A stretch of DNA of 14,534 bases from an uncultured Bacteroidales bacterium (GCA_937915785.1 CALGGY010000154.1:1-14534), one strand, 5' to 3'. Counted from the stretch's first letter, positions 6,556-13,562 are shown. Numbers and translations are program-made. Notes: a model not told the origin generated them from the sequence alone.

Positions 6556-7530
6556 TTATTTGTTTCTTCCCAGCAATTGGTTGGTCATTTGCAAAATGGT
6601 CTCCTTTTTGCTGTTGTCCACTCCAATTTCGTTTATTTGATGCTGTCCCTGTTCAAAGAGCCTGTCTATTTCTTTTTCCACATGTGTGTGTATGTCCGTT
6701 TGGCGGTATATGTCGAGCACTGTCTGTATTTTTTTGTCGGGGCTTTGCGGGGTGGTGGCGAAAAGTGTCTGCAGGGTGTGTTTTTGTTCGGCATTGGCTA
6801 TCTGTAGGGCACGCAGGTATAGATATGTTTTTTTGTTGTCCTTAATGTCGGTGCCTGTTTGTTTGCCAAAGATTTTCACGTCGCCGTAGGCATCGAGCAG
6901 GTCGTCCTGCAGCTGGAAAGCCAGCCCTATGCTTATGCCGGCGTTATACAGCTTTTCTATATCGTCCTGTGGGGCGTTGGCATAAAGTGCACCGATTTTC
7001 AGGGCTCCGGCAAGCAGTACGGCGGTTTTCAGCTCTATCATTTTCATGTATTCGTCGATGCTCACATCGGCTTGGGTTTCAAAGTTCATGTCGTACTGTT
7101 GTCCGTCGCATACGCCAATGGCCGTTTGTACAAAAGTTTTTAGTATTGCCTCCATGTTTGGGTGCCATTGTTGGATGAAATACTGGTAAGCCATTGCAAA
7201 CATGGTGTCGCCCGACAGTATAGCGGTGTTTTCGTTCCAGCGGCGGTAAACGGTTTCTTTGCCGCGTCGCAGTGGCGATTTGTCCATAAGGTCGTCGTGC
7301 AGAAGGGTGAAATTGTGGAACACCTCTATGCCTATTGCTGCGTATTTGGCTTGGCGCCAGTCGCCGCCAAACATGTCGCAGGCGGCCAGCAGCAGTGTGG
7401 GACGCAGACGTTTGCCGCCAAGGTCCAGAGTGTAGCCCACGGGTTCATACAGGGCTTTCGGCTCGCGTATAAATTGTTCTTCGGCAAAAAGTTGTTTTAC
7501 AATGTCCTGAATTTGATTGGGTGTTAGCAT
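6556..7530 (-). CDS. Short-chain trans-polyprenyl diphosphate synthase (FPP/GGPP synthase family)
   Basis: 324 residues, typical for the family. The enzyme condenses isopentenyl diphosphate with allylic diphosphates to make isoprenoid chains for quinones and undecaprenyl carriers. The first aspartate-rich motif is DDLMD, within HDDLMDKSPLRRG, and the second is DDLLD, within QLQDDLLDAYGD. GGKRLRP lies near the N-terminus. The first motif lacks the two-residue insertion (DDxxxxD) found in typical bacterial IspA, and the fifth residue before it is Phe; this pattern fits GGPP-synthase-like enzymes better, so chain length is uncertain. The ATG overlaps the last 7 bases of the histidine kinase gene, so it is the third gene of that operon and probably translationally coupled. 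Confidence 0.88.
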   Translation of the reverse strand: MLTPNQIQDIVKQLFAEEQFIREPKALYEPVGYTLDLGGKRLRPTLLLAACDMFGGDWRQAKYAAIGIEVFHNFTLLHDDLMDKSPLRRGKETVYRRWNENTAILSGDTMFAMAYQYFIQQWHPNMEAILKTFVQTAIGVCDGQQYDMNFETQADVSIDEYMKMIELKTAVLLAGALKIGALYANAPQDDIEKLYNAGISIGLAFQLQDDLLDAYGDVKIFGKQTGTDIKDNKKTYLYLRALQIANAEQKHTLQTLFATTPQSPDKKIQTVLDIYRQTDIHTHVEKEIDRLFEQGQHQINEIGVDNSKKETILQMTNQLLGRNK

Positions 7531-8873
7531 TGTTCTTTTGTGTTATTGGGATATGTGTTTTTCTTGAACGAGAAATAGAATTCCAGTCCGCCGTCGGGCG
7601 AGTTTTTTGCCACAATGCTGCCTTGGTGGAACTGCACAGCGTGTTTCACAATGGACAGTCCCAGTCCTGTGCCTCCGTTTTTGCGGCTGCGGCCGGTGTC
7701 GATGCGCAGAAAACGGTCGAAAAGGCGGGTGAGGTACTGTTCCTCCACTCCGCATCCGGTGTCGAAGAAACGGAAATAGTAGTATTCGTTGTCTTCCTTG
7801 TGTAGCTCCATGCCGATGCTTATCTCTTCGCCGGCGTACGACACCACGTTTTCTATCAGGTTGCGGAAAATGCTGTACATCAGGCTGTGGTTGCCCCAGA
7901 CGCTTATCTCCGGTGGGATGGTGTTGCTCACGGCAATGCGTTTTTCGGCTATGTTGTCGGCAAGCTCGTCGATGGCTTCCTGCCCTATCTGGCGTATGTT
8001 TATGTGTTCTTTCTGAAAAAGTTCCGACGACTCCTCGATTTTGTTTATCACCGATACATCGTTTATAAGGTTGGAGAGGCGAAGAGTCTGGGAGTACGAA
8101 CGTTCGAGGAAGTAATGTCTGCGCTCGTCGTCGATGGGTTTGTCGCCGAGCAGTATCTCAAGGTATCCGCGTATGCTGCTCACAGGGGTTTTTAGCTCGT
8201 GGGCTATGTTGTTGGTCATCTCCTGTTTTATCTTGCGGTTTAGGTCTTTCTCTTTTATTATCTCTAATTTACTATTTTCCAGTTGTTTGTACAGCTCTAC
8301 TATTTTGTTTCCGGTCTCGCCGGACCGAGTGTTGGGGAAATGTACCTTTGTGTAGTCGATATTGCCTTGTTCGGCGGTGTTTACAAAGCGTTTCAGGGTG
8401 TCCATCACAGGCCATATCCTTCCTGACGAGAGTATGATTACCACCATCAGTATTGCAAAAAACAGCACGCCCGTGAGGTAGGTTAGTATGTTGCCCCAGT
8501 TAAATATGTCGCTCCAAGGGTAGGGCAGGGCAGTTTGTGCCAGCAGGTAGCCATTGTCGGTGCGCTGGGCGTAGTAGAGTGTGCGTATGCCGTCGGGCGA
8601 TTTGCGTACGTTGTACCCTTCGCTTTCTTGCTTGGCCATTTCTATTTCGTGGCGTTGGCGGTATTGCTGTCTTTGTGTGTCGTAGCGCGACAGGTGATGA
8701 ACCACTATGTTTCCGGCGTCGGCCTGTTGTTTCAGCAGTTCCACTCGAGTGGATGTCTGCCGGTGCTTTTCGGCAACGGTTTCGATGGCGAAAAAAATGG
8801 CTGTGTACGCTACAAAGGCTATTGCAAGGTACATCAGTGTTTTGGTGCGGTATGTGTGCTGGCTGAATTTCAC
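7524..8873 (-). CDS. Membrane sensor histidine kinase, PhoR/EnvZ-like class
   Basis: 449 residues. Membrane helix 1 is at about 12-32 and helix 2 at about 127-149, enclosing a periplasmic sensor region of roughly 90 residues with no domain I recognise. A HAMP-like linker (about 150-200) precedes the dimerisation helix. The phospho-acceptor His225 lies in NNIAHELKTPVSSIRG. The ATP-binding part has an N box (RNLIENVVSYA, 337-347), G1 (DTGCG, 371-375), F box (FDRFLRID) and G2 (GGTGLGLSIV, 400-409), so it appears fully active. The start codon is GTG at 8873, six bases after the response-regulator stop. It should phosphorylate that partner. The input signal is unknown. The pair does not look like RprXY. 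Confidence 0.92.
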   Translation of the reverse strand: MKFSQHTYRTKTLMYLAIAFVAYTAIFFAIETVAEKHRQTSTRVELLKQQADAGNIVVHHLSRYDTQRQQYRQRHEIEMAKQESEGYNVRKSPDGIRTLYYAQRTDNGYLLAQTALPYPWSDIFNWGNILTYLTGVLFFAILMVVIILSSGRIWPVMDTLKRFVNTAEQGNIDYTKVHFPNTRSGETGNKIVELYKQLENSKLEIIKEKDLNRKIKQEMTNNIAHELKTPVSSIRGYLEILLGDKPIDDERRHYFLERSYSQTLRLSNLINDVSVINKIEESSELFQKEHINIRQIGQEAIDELADNIAEKRIAVSNTIPPEISVWGNHSLMYSIFRNLIENVVSYAGEEISIGMELHKEDNEYYYFRFFDTGCGVEEQYLTRLFDRFLRIDTGRSRKNGGTGLGLSIVKHAVQFHQGSIVAKNSPDGGLEFYFSFKKNTYPNNTKEQC

Positions 8874-8879
8874 GGCAGT

Positions 8880-9560
8880 TTATTTTTTGAAAAAATAGCC
8901 GAAACCGGTGCGGTTGCCTATGTGTTCGCCGGCTGCTCCCAGTTTTTTGCGCAGACGCGTGATGTGCACGTCCACACTGCGTTCGGTAACAAGGGTGTCG
9001 TCGTCCCACACGCGGCCAAGTATCTCTTCGCGGGTGAAATATTTCGAAGGGGTTTTTATCAGCATGGCCAAGATAAGGAACTCCTTGCGGGTAAGCTGTA
9101 TTTCGGTGGAGCCCACAAACACTCGTTTGTTGTCTATGTCCACGGCAATGTCGGCGGTGCTGATGGCGTTGATCTGGGTGTCGGATGGCTCGTCGGGGCG
9201 TGTGCGTTTCAAAACGGCCTTAACCCGTGCCAGAACTGTTTTTATGGAGAATGGCTTGGTTATGTAGTCGTCGGCGCCGAGGTTGAATCCGGTGAGCTGG
9301 TCGTTTTCGGTGCTCTTGGCGGTGAGGAAAATGATGGGCACGTCGTTGCACAGCTCGCGGCGTACTATGTTCAGCATCTGGTAGCCCGACATTTTGTCCA
9401 TCATAACGTCGAGCAGTATCAGGCTGTGCTGTGGACCGAGAATTTGAAGGGCTTCTTCGGCGGAGTTGGCGGTGTCCACGTCGTACCCCTCGCTCTCGAG
9501 GTTGAAACGCAGTATCTCGCAAAGGTCCTGTTCGTCGTCAACTACTAATATTCTGTCCAT
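8880..9560 (-). CDS. OmpR/PhoB-family response regulator
   Basis: 226 residues from ATG 9560. The receiver domain has the acidic pair in VVDDEQ (Asp8/Asp9), phospho-acceptor Asp51 (LILLDVMM), Thr80 and Lys102 (TKPFS). A winged-helix DNA-binding domain follows, with the LTRKEF start and the recognition-helix region TERSVDVHITRLRKKLG. An upstream TTG at 9605 would add 15 residues, but that codon lies inside the -7 element of the promoter, so it cannot be the start of this transcript. First gene of the operon regulator, kinase, polyprenyl synthase. Its targets are not visible here. From memory the receiver sequence does not match B. fragilis RprY, so I give no symbol. Confidence 0.93.
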   Translation of the reverse strand: MDRILVVDDEQDLCEILRFNLESEGYDVDTANSAEEALQILGPQHSLILLDVMMDKMSGYQMLNIVRRELCNDVPIIFLTAKSTENDQLTGFNLGADDYITKPFSIKTVLARVKAVLKRTRPDEPSDTQINAISTADIAVDIDNKRVFVGSTEIQLTRKEFLILAMLIKTPSKYFTREEILGRVWDDDTLVTERSVDVHITRLRKKLGAAGEHIGNRTGFGYFFKK

Positions 9561-9602
9561 GGCAGGGAGGTTTTGTGTGTTTGTCTGTTGCTTTTGAGAT
9601 TG

Positions 9603-9634
9603 CAAAGTTACGAATTAAATCCGACACCGCCAAA
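9603..9634 (-). promoter_or_regulatory. Promoter of the two-component system operon
   Basis: On the minus strand TTTG (9634-9631), a 20-base spacer and TAACTTTG (9610-9603) match the Bacteroidota consensus very well. Transcription should start about 6-8 bases further, leaving a leader of roughly 35 bases before ATG 9560. Confidence 0.85.
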
Positions 9635-9665
9635 GTCAGGGCGTTTTTTTTCTGAAAATGGGGGC

Positions 9666-9695
9666 AAAAAAAAACAGGCGTCTTTCGACTCCTGT
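9666..9695 (-). terminator. Rho-independent terminator after L31
   Basis: On the minus strand ACAGG/CCTGT and GTC/GAC stems are separated by one mismatch around a GAAA loop (9695-9674) and followed by eight T (9673-9666). The plus-strand side also ends in a T run, so it could work in both directions. It separates L31 from the next promoter. Confidence 0.8.
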
Positions 9696-9721
9696 CTTTT
9701 TTCTCTTTGTCAGAAAAGTAC

Positions 9722-9985
9722 TTATTTCTTGTTCTCGAAATGACGTTTGTACTTGTTCATGAACTTGTCCACGCGACCTGCTGTGTCCACAAGTTTCAGC
9801 TTACCGGTGAAGAATGGGTGCGAGGTGTTGGAGATTTCGAGTTTCACCACGGGATACTCGTTGCCGTCGGTGTAAACTACGGTATCTTTTGTGTTCGCAC
9901 AGCTGCGGGTAAGAATCATGGTGTCGTTCGACATGTCTTTGAACACAACTAATCTGTAGTTTTCGGGGTGGATTCCTTTTTTCAT
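9722..9985 (-). CDS. rpmE2: 50S ribosomal protein L31 type B
   Basis: 87 residues, the usual size for type B L31. The sequence begins MKKGIHPENYRLVVFKD and contains SNTSHPFFTGKLKLVDTAGRVDKF, the conserved L31 core. The zinc-binding CxxC of type A L31 is missing; only one cysteine (SCANT) is present. This places it in the cysteine-less B class, which in many bacteria replaces the zinc form when zinc is scarce. It is transcribed alone, with its own promoter and terminator. I see no Zur-type palindrome in the leader, and since no second L31 gene is in the window I cannot say whether this is the only copy. Confidence 0.96.
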   Translation of the reverse strand: MKKGIHPENYRLVVFKDMSNDTMILTRSCANTKDTVVYTDGNEYPVVKLEISNTSHPFFTGKLKLVDTAGRVDKFMNKYKRHFENKK

Positions 9986-10062
9986 CTTATTTAATGTTTT
10001 GCCGTTTTAAACAATGGTTTTTTAAACGATTTGTAAATACTTTGTTTCAAGTTTTGAGTTTG

Positions 10063-10093
10063 CAAAGATACGACTTTTTTTCGAAACAGCAAC
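10063..10093 (-). promoter_or_regulatory. Promoter of the L31 gene
   Basis: On the minus strand TATCTTTG (10070-10063) is a good -7 element. The upstream element 19 bases away is GTTG (10093-10090), a partial match to TTTG. The leader to ATG 9985 would be about 70 bases. Confidence 0.7.
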
Positions 10094-10253
10094 AATTTTT
10101 CAACTTTTGATAGTAAATTGTGTTGTATGATATTGTTTTACAGCGAGTTGGAGGTTGTGTATTTTTTTGGTTATGTGGTGTGGAACAGGTTGTTAGCAGT
10201 AGAGTTTTTATGAGAAAAAAATTTTTTTTGTGTTTTTTTGATTTTTTTTTTCG

Positions 10254-10261
10254 TAATTTTG
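10254..10261 (+). promoter_or_regulatory. Possible promoter of cytidine deaminase
   Basis: TAATTTTG fits the -7 consensus on the plus strand. TTTG at 10227-10230 lies upstream, but with a 23-base spacer. The remainder of the gap 10081-10336 is T-rich and holds no gene I can support. A small GCAAG-CCT-CTTGC hairpin lies in the putative leader at about 10292-10304. Confidence 0.4.
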
Positions 10262-10336
10262 TGTTTCGCAAGTTTTTCCGCCAGACGTGTGCAAGCCTCT
10301 TGCAGTCAGGCAATAAACAAATAGTACATTATTTAT

Positions 10337-10807
10337 ATGCAACAAAAAAACATAAATATATCCTATTCGGAGTATTCGTCGCTTTCCGAATTGCCCGACG
10401 ATGAGCGCCTGTTGCTTGAAAAAGCCATCGATGCCACCGCCACAGCCTATTCGCCATATTCGCATTTTTGCGTTGGTGCGGCAGTCCTGCTTGCCAATGG
10501 CGAAATCGTAACGGGCAGCAATCAGGAAAACATGGCTTACCCTTCGGGTCTCTGCGCCGAGCGTACTGCCATGTTCGCGGCTTCGGTCCAATATCCGGGC
10601 GTGGCCATGCGCAAAATAGCCATTGTGGGCAAAAACGCTCAAGGCCAGCTCTGCCCCGCAACCCCATGCGGAGCCTGCCGACAGGTGATATCCGAATATC
10701 AGGACCTTGCTAAGCAAAATATCCAAGTTATACTCTTTCACAACTACGGCAAGGTGCTTGTGCTCGACGGCATCGACAGCCTTCTGCCACTGCGTTTCTC
10801 ATTTTAA
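10337..10807 (+). CDS. cdd: Cytidine deaminase, homotetrameric class
   Basis: 156 residues. It hydrolyses cytidine and deoxycytidine to uridine and deoxyuridine for pyrimidine salvage in the cytosol. The zinc site is complete: CAER (Cys73, Glu75 as proton shuttle) and PCGAC (Cys111, Cys114). The substrate-binding region YSPYSHFCVGAAVL (39-52) and the NQENMAYPSG stretch are also as expected. Length fits the short tetrameric form, with about 20 extra residues at the N-terminus relative to the smallest members. The radical-SAM gene follows after 62 bases on the same strand and could be cotranscribed. No Shine-Dalgarno is evident, as is usual in this phylum. Confidence 0.95.
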   Translation: MQQKNINISYSEYSSLSELPDDERLLLEKAIDATATAYSPYSHFCVGAAVLLANGEIVTGSNQENMAYPSGLCAERTAMFAASVQYPGVAMRKIAIVGKNAQGQLCPATPCGACRQVISEYQDLAKQNIQVILFHNYGKVLVLDGIDSLLPLRFSF

Positions 10808-10825
10808 TTCATTTATAAACAGCAT

Positions 10826-10858
10826 ATTACTAATAATTACTAATTCCTGATTACTAAT
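10826..10858. repeat. Three copies of the 9-mer ATTACTAAT
   Basis: Identical 9-mers at 10826-10834, 10836-10844 and 10850-10858 fill most of the gap between cdd and the radical-SAM gene. They may be a binding site, or only low-complexity A/T sequence. Confidence 0.5.
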
Positions 10859-10869
10859 TAGTTGCAAAG

Positions 10870-11640
10870 ATGTTATTCGAAACTATAGTCGGACCAATCC
10901 ACAGTCGTCGTCTCGGCTCCTCGTTAGGTATAAACCTAATGCCGCTCCAGCGCAAGGTGTGCACCTACGACTGCATCTATTGCGAGTGCGGCTGGAACAG
11001 CGAAACCGAACAGAAAGAAATAGTAATGCCCACCCTTGCCGACATACGTCCCCAGCTGGAAAGACGTCTGCAGGAGCTTGTGGCACAAAACATACCCGTC
11101 GATTCCTTCACCTTTGCCGGAAACGGCGAGCCAACACTGCACCCCGAATTTCCGCTGGTGGTGGACTTTGTGGTACAGATGCGCGACAAATACTATCCCA
11201 AGGCCGTTATCACCTTGCTTACCAACGCTACGCAGATACATCGCCAGGAGATTTTCGACACCCTTCAAAAACTCGACAACCCCGTGCTGAAACTCGATGC
11301 CGGAACCGCCGCCATGCAGCAGGCCATAAACAGGCCAACAGGCGCTTGTCCCGACTTCGACAGCATTGTGGAGCATATAGCACGTTTTGGCAACCGCTGC
11401 ATAGTGCAGACCCTGCTGCTGCGTGGCGAGCACGATGGACAGACAATAACCAACGTCTCCGACCATGAGTTTGCACAATATGTGGAAAAACTGAAAAAAA
11501 TTCGTCCAAAATACGTGATGTTGTACGCCATCGACCGTGCCACACCAGAAAAAAAACTCGAAAAACTTACCGTTGAAGAAATGAAAAAATTTGCTCAAGT
11601 TATTCGTAATGAGGGGATTGATGTGAGAGTGTACGGCTAA
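10870..11640 (+). CDS. Radical SAM protein, COG0731-like, function unknown
   Basis: 256 residues. The cluster-binding motif is Cys31-x3-Cys35-x2-Cys38 in CTYDCIYCECG, which should hold a [4Fe-4S] cluster and bind S-adenosylmethionine. A GNGEPT segment (85-90) corresponds to the SAM-binding 'GGE' strand. The N-terminal GPIHSRRLGSSLGINLMP is characteristic of COG0731-type proteins, which include archaeal wyosine synthase TYW1. This protein is shorter than TYW1 and has no flavodoxin domain, so wyosine synthesis should not be assumed. There is no SPASM-like cysteine cluster at the C-terminus. Its substrate is unknown. The neighbour cdd gives no clear clue. Next along is tRNA-Cys, with an independent promoter. 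Confidence 0.87.
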   Translation: MLFETIVGPIHSRRLGSSLGINLMPLQRKVCTYDCIYCECGWNSETEQKEIVMPTLADIRPQLERRLQELVAQNIPVDSFTFAGNGEPTLHPEFPLVVDFVVQMRDKYYPKAVITLLTNATQIHRQEIFDTLQKLDNPVLKLDAGTAAMQQAINRPTGACPDFDSIVEHIARFGNRCIVQTLLLRGEHDGQTITNVSDHEFAQYVEKLKKIRPKYVMLYAIDRATPEKKLEKLTVEEMKKFAQVIRNEGIDVRVYG

Positions 11641-11652
11641 TTTGAAAAAAAA

Positions 11653-11684
11653 TTTGTTTGTTTTGGAAAAAAAGTGTAACTTTG
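11653..11684 (+). promoter_or_regulatory. Promoter of tRNA-Cys
   Basis: TTTG (11653-11656), 20-base spacer, TAACTTTG (11677-11684): a strong match to the Bacteroidota consensus. The tRNA begins 16 bases after the -7 element. Confidence 0.85.
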
Positions 11685-11699
11685 CAAATCCAAACTAAA

Positions 11700-11770
11700 G
11701 GTCTCTTGACCGAGTGGCTAGGTACCGGTCTGCAAAACCGTTTACTCCAGTTCGAATCTGGAAGAGACCT
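11700..11770 (+). tRNA. tRNA-Cys (anticodon GCA)
   Basis: 71 bases without encoded CCA. The acceptor stem GGTCTCT pairs fully with AGAGACC, followed by discriminator T, the expected identity base for cysteine. The anticodon loop is CTGCAAA with GCA at its centre. The T stem TCCAG/CTGGA surrounds TTCGAAT. The outermost anticodon-stem pair (C27-T43) is a mismatch, a small oddity. The single gene has its own promoter and terminator. Confidence 0.95.
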
Positions 11771-11779
11771 CAAAGAAAC

Positions 11780-11815
11780 AGGCGAGTCGGATATTTTTCA
11801 GGCTCGCCTTTTTTT
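11780..11815 (+). terminator. Rho-independent terminator after tRNA-Cys
   Basis: AGGCGAGTC pairs with GGCTCGCCT (nine pairs, one T-G) around a 12-base loop, followed by seven T. It lies 9 bases after the tRNA. Confidence 0.92.
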
Positions 11816-11867
11816 CGCACACAATAATAAATTGACAAAAACGTTACCAAAACAAAAACACACATCA

Positions 11868-12341
11868 ATGGGAAAAAAACAATTTATCTCTTTTTTTGTA
11901 GCAGTCCTGTTTGTTTCTGCTTTAAGCATTTCCTGCAATTCATCAACGTCAAATAGCAGCCAGCAGCCTGCCGATGCCGCAGAAACGGAAGCATCCGGCG
12001 ATGATGCCGTTGTAAAGCACATCAACTCCGTTGAAACCTTCAACAAAACCATTTCAAACAACGGAAAACTGGTTTTGGTAGACTTCTGGGCAGAGTGGTG
12101 CCGTCCGTGTAAGATGGTGGCACCTATTGTTGAGGCTGTTGCCACAGAAAACGCCGACAAACTCGTTGTTGCCAAAGTAGATATGGAACAAGATTGGGTT
12201 ATAGGCGCTTTTGCTAGGTCCTATTATATAGAAGCAATTCCATGTTTTATACTTTTTTCCAATGGCAAAGAAGTGGCACGCACCGAAGGCTATATGGAAA
12301 AAGACGAGTTCGACTCATGGCTGAAAGATTATTTGAAATAA
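11868..12341 (+). CDS. Thioredoxin-like lipoprotein with WCRPC active site
   Basis: 157 residues from ATG 11868. The frame is open back to 11658, but that would run through tRNA-Cys and its terminator. A lipoprotein signal (MGKKQFISFFVAVLFVSALS, then Cys23) is followed by a Ser/Ala/Glu-rich linker to about 47 and then a thioredoxin fold. The active site is Cys78-Arg-Pro-Cys81 in FWAEWCRPCKM, where Arg replaces the usual Gly of WCGPC. A cis-proline loop (AIPCF, Pro125) is followed by an extra Cys126. It is predicted to be a membrane-anchored periplasmic thiol-disulfide protein; whether reductase or oxidase is not clear. First gene of a likely operon with 31-, 11- and 8-base gaps to the following genes. 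I see no clear promoter between the terminator (11815) and this start. Confidence 0.9.
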   Translation: MGKKQFISFFVAVLFVSALSISCNSSTSNSSQQPADAAETEASGDDAVVKHINSVETFNKTISNNGKLVLVDFWAEWCRPCKMVAPIVEAVATENADKLVVAKVDMEQDWVIGAFARSYYIEAIPCFILFSNGKEVARTEGYMEKDEFDSWLKDYLK

Positions 12342-12372
12342 CGGCAGAAGCCTAATTAAAAAAAAACACACG

Positions 12373-12819
12373 ATGAAACAAAATCGATTGACCTATGTTG
12401 TTTTGGCAACGCTTTTTGCAGCGGCAGTTGCAGTGTCCTGTTCCTCGCTTAGTGGCAACGGCGACAACGGCGGCAACGGGAGGGTTAAAAACATAACCAC
12501 GCTCATGGGCCTCGACAACACTATCAACAACAAGAAAAAGCACGTGATGGTGGAATTCTGGTCTTCCAGCAACGACGCCAGTAGAATGGTGGCCACAAAC
12601 GTTGCTGTTGTTGCCGGCGAAATGGCCGACAAACTTGTTGTTGCCAGAGTGAACATGGCCGAGCCATTTGTGAGCGAGCGTCAGCTCACCCAGCGCTACA
12701 GGCTTGAGGGAATGCCCTGTTTCGTGCTCTTCGAAAATGGCCTCGAAGTGGCCCGCAACGTGGGTTACCTTACCAAAGACGAGCTCCGCACATGGCTGGG
12801 CAACTATATAAAAAAATAA
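12373..12819 (+). CDS. Thioredoxin-like lipoprotein lacking the CxxC active site
   Basis: 148 residues. It is a paralogue of the preceding gene: both have the lipid cysteine at residue 23, and stretches align closely (ADKLVVARVNM against ADKLVVAKVDM; MPCFVLFENGLEVAR against IPCFILFSNGKEVAR). The active site FWAEWCRPCKM is replaced by FWSSSNDASRM, so both redox cysteines are gone (Asn67, Ser70). The cis-proline (Pro115) and the next cysteine (Cys116) are kept. The fold and anchor appear intact with no frameshift or stop, so this looks like a maintained protein with a non-redox role, such as binding or scaffolding. A decaying duplicate is the alternative. It lies 31 bases after its paralogue and 11 bases before the exonuclease gene. 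Confidence 0.88.
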   Translation: MKQNRLTYVVLATLFAAAVAVSCSSLSGNGDNGGNGRVKNITTLMGLDNTINNKKKHVMVEFWSSSNDASRMVATNVAVVAGEMADKLVVARVNMAEPFVSERQLTQRYRLEGMPCFVLFENGLEVARNVGYLTKDELRTWLGNYIKK

Positions 12820-12830
12820 GTAACACCAAC

Positions 12831-13562
12831 ATGAAAAACGGCGACATAATAATAGATAAAATACTGTTTATCGATGCGGAAACAGCCCCGCTGTATCCCA
12901 CCTACGACGATGCCGACGAGCAGACCCGCTATCTTTGGGACAAAAAATACCAAAACCTTGTGCGTTTCGAAAGCTGCCCCGAAAGCTCGCCGGCCGAAAC
13001 CTACGACCGTGCCGGCATCTACGCCGAGTTCGGCAAAGTGATATGCATATCGGTGGGTTTTTTCAAAAAGGACAAGTTCTATGTGCACTCCTTTGCCGGC
13101 CACGATGAGAAAAAACTTCTCACCGACTTTGCCAAAATTGTTACAGCATACTTCAACGATGCTAACAGCCGATTCTGTGGACACAACATCAAGGAATTCG
13201 ACATACCATTTATAGCCCGGCGTATGCTGATAAACGGAATGCCCTTGCCCAAGATAATCAACATATCGGGCATGCGTCCGTGGGAAAACCCGCACCTCGA
13301 CACCCTCGACATGTGGAAATTCGGCGACTACAAGCACTACACATCCCTCGAGTTGCTTGCCACCATTTTCGGCATACCCACACCAAAGGACGACATGAAC
13401 GGCAGCATGGTGTACCAAGTGTATTGGAAAGAAAACGACTTGCCAAGAATAGCAAAATATTGCGAAAAAGACACTATCACTGTGGCAAAACTTTTCTTCA
13501 AGCTAAAGAACTTGTCGGCCGACAAAAGACTCGACGACGAAAATATCATAACAATTAAATAA
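12831..13562 (+). CDS. Predicted 3'-5' exonuclease, DEDDy type (PolB-like exonuclease family)
   Basis: 243 residues from ATG 12831. An upstream ATG at 12792 would overlap the previous gene by 28 bases and add 13 residues that look like out-of-frame sequence, so it is unlikely. The three exonuclease motifs are present: Exo I DAE (Asp15, Glu17 in FIDAETAP), Exo II HNIKEFD (Asn119, Asp124) and Exo III YCEKD (Tyr210, Asp214). The tyrosine in the third motif puts it in the DEDDy subclass, as in the proofreading domain of family B polymerases. It is a stand-alone nuclease with no polymerase domain. It probably acts on single-stranded DNA or RNA ends in repair or turnover. Its pairing with periplasmic lipoproteins gives no functional clue. 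Confidence 0.9.
   Translation: MKNGDIIIDKILFIDAETAPLYPTYDDADEQTRYLWDKKYQNLVRFESCPESSPAETYDRAGIYAEFGKVICISVGFFKKDKFYVHSFAGHDEKKLLTDFAKIVTAYFNDANSRFCGHNIKEFDIPFIARRMLINGMPLPKIINISGMRPWENPHLDTLDMWKFGDYKHYTSLELLATIFGIPTPKDDMNGSMVYQVYWKENDLPRIAKYCEKDTITVAKLFFKLKNLSADKRLDDENIITIK

Noticed and set aside
8535..9548. 337-codon plus-strand frame across the kinase and response regulator
   Set aside because: It lies antisense to two proteins with complete catalytic motifs and shows no domain of its own.
7524..9560. Assignment of the two-component system as RprX/RprY
   Set aside because: The receiver sequence does not match what I remember of RprY (different residues around the acidic pair and phospho-acceptor), so no symbol is given.
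9986..10062. Possible regulatory leader of the L31 mRNA
   Set aside because: Only a five-pair CGTTT/AAACG stem is visible; no known L31 leader structure can be drawn convincingly.
11832..11837. TTGACA, a sigma70-like -35 box, before the thioredoxin-like operon
   Set aside because: There is no matching -10 box at the right distance, and this phylum uses TTTG/TAnnTTTG promoters.
11658..11867. N-terminal extension of the first thioredoxin-like protein
   Set aside because: It would translate through the tRNA-Cys gene and its terminator. ATG 11868 gives a proper lipoprotein signal.
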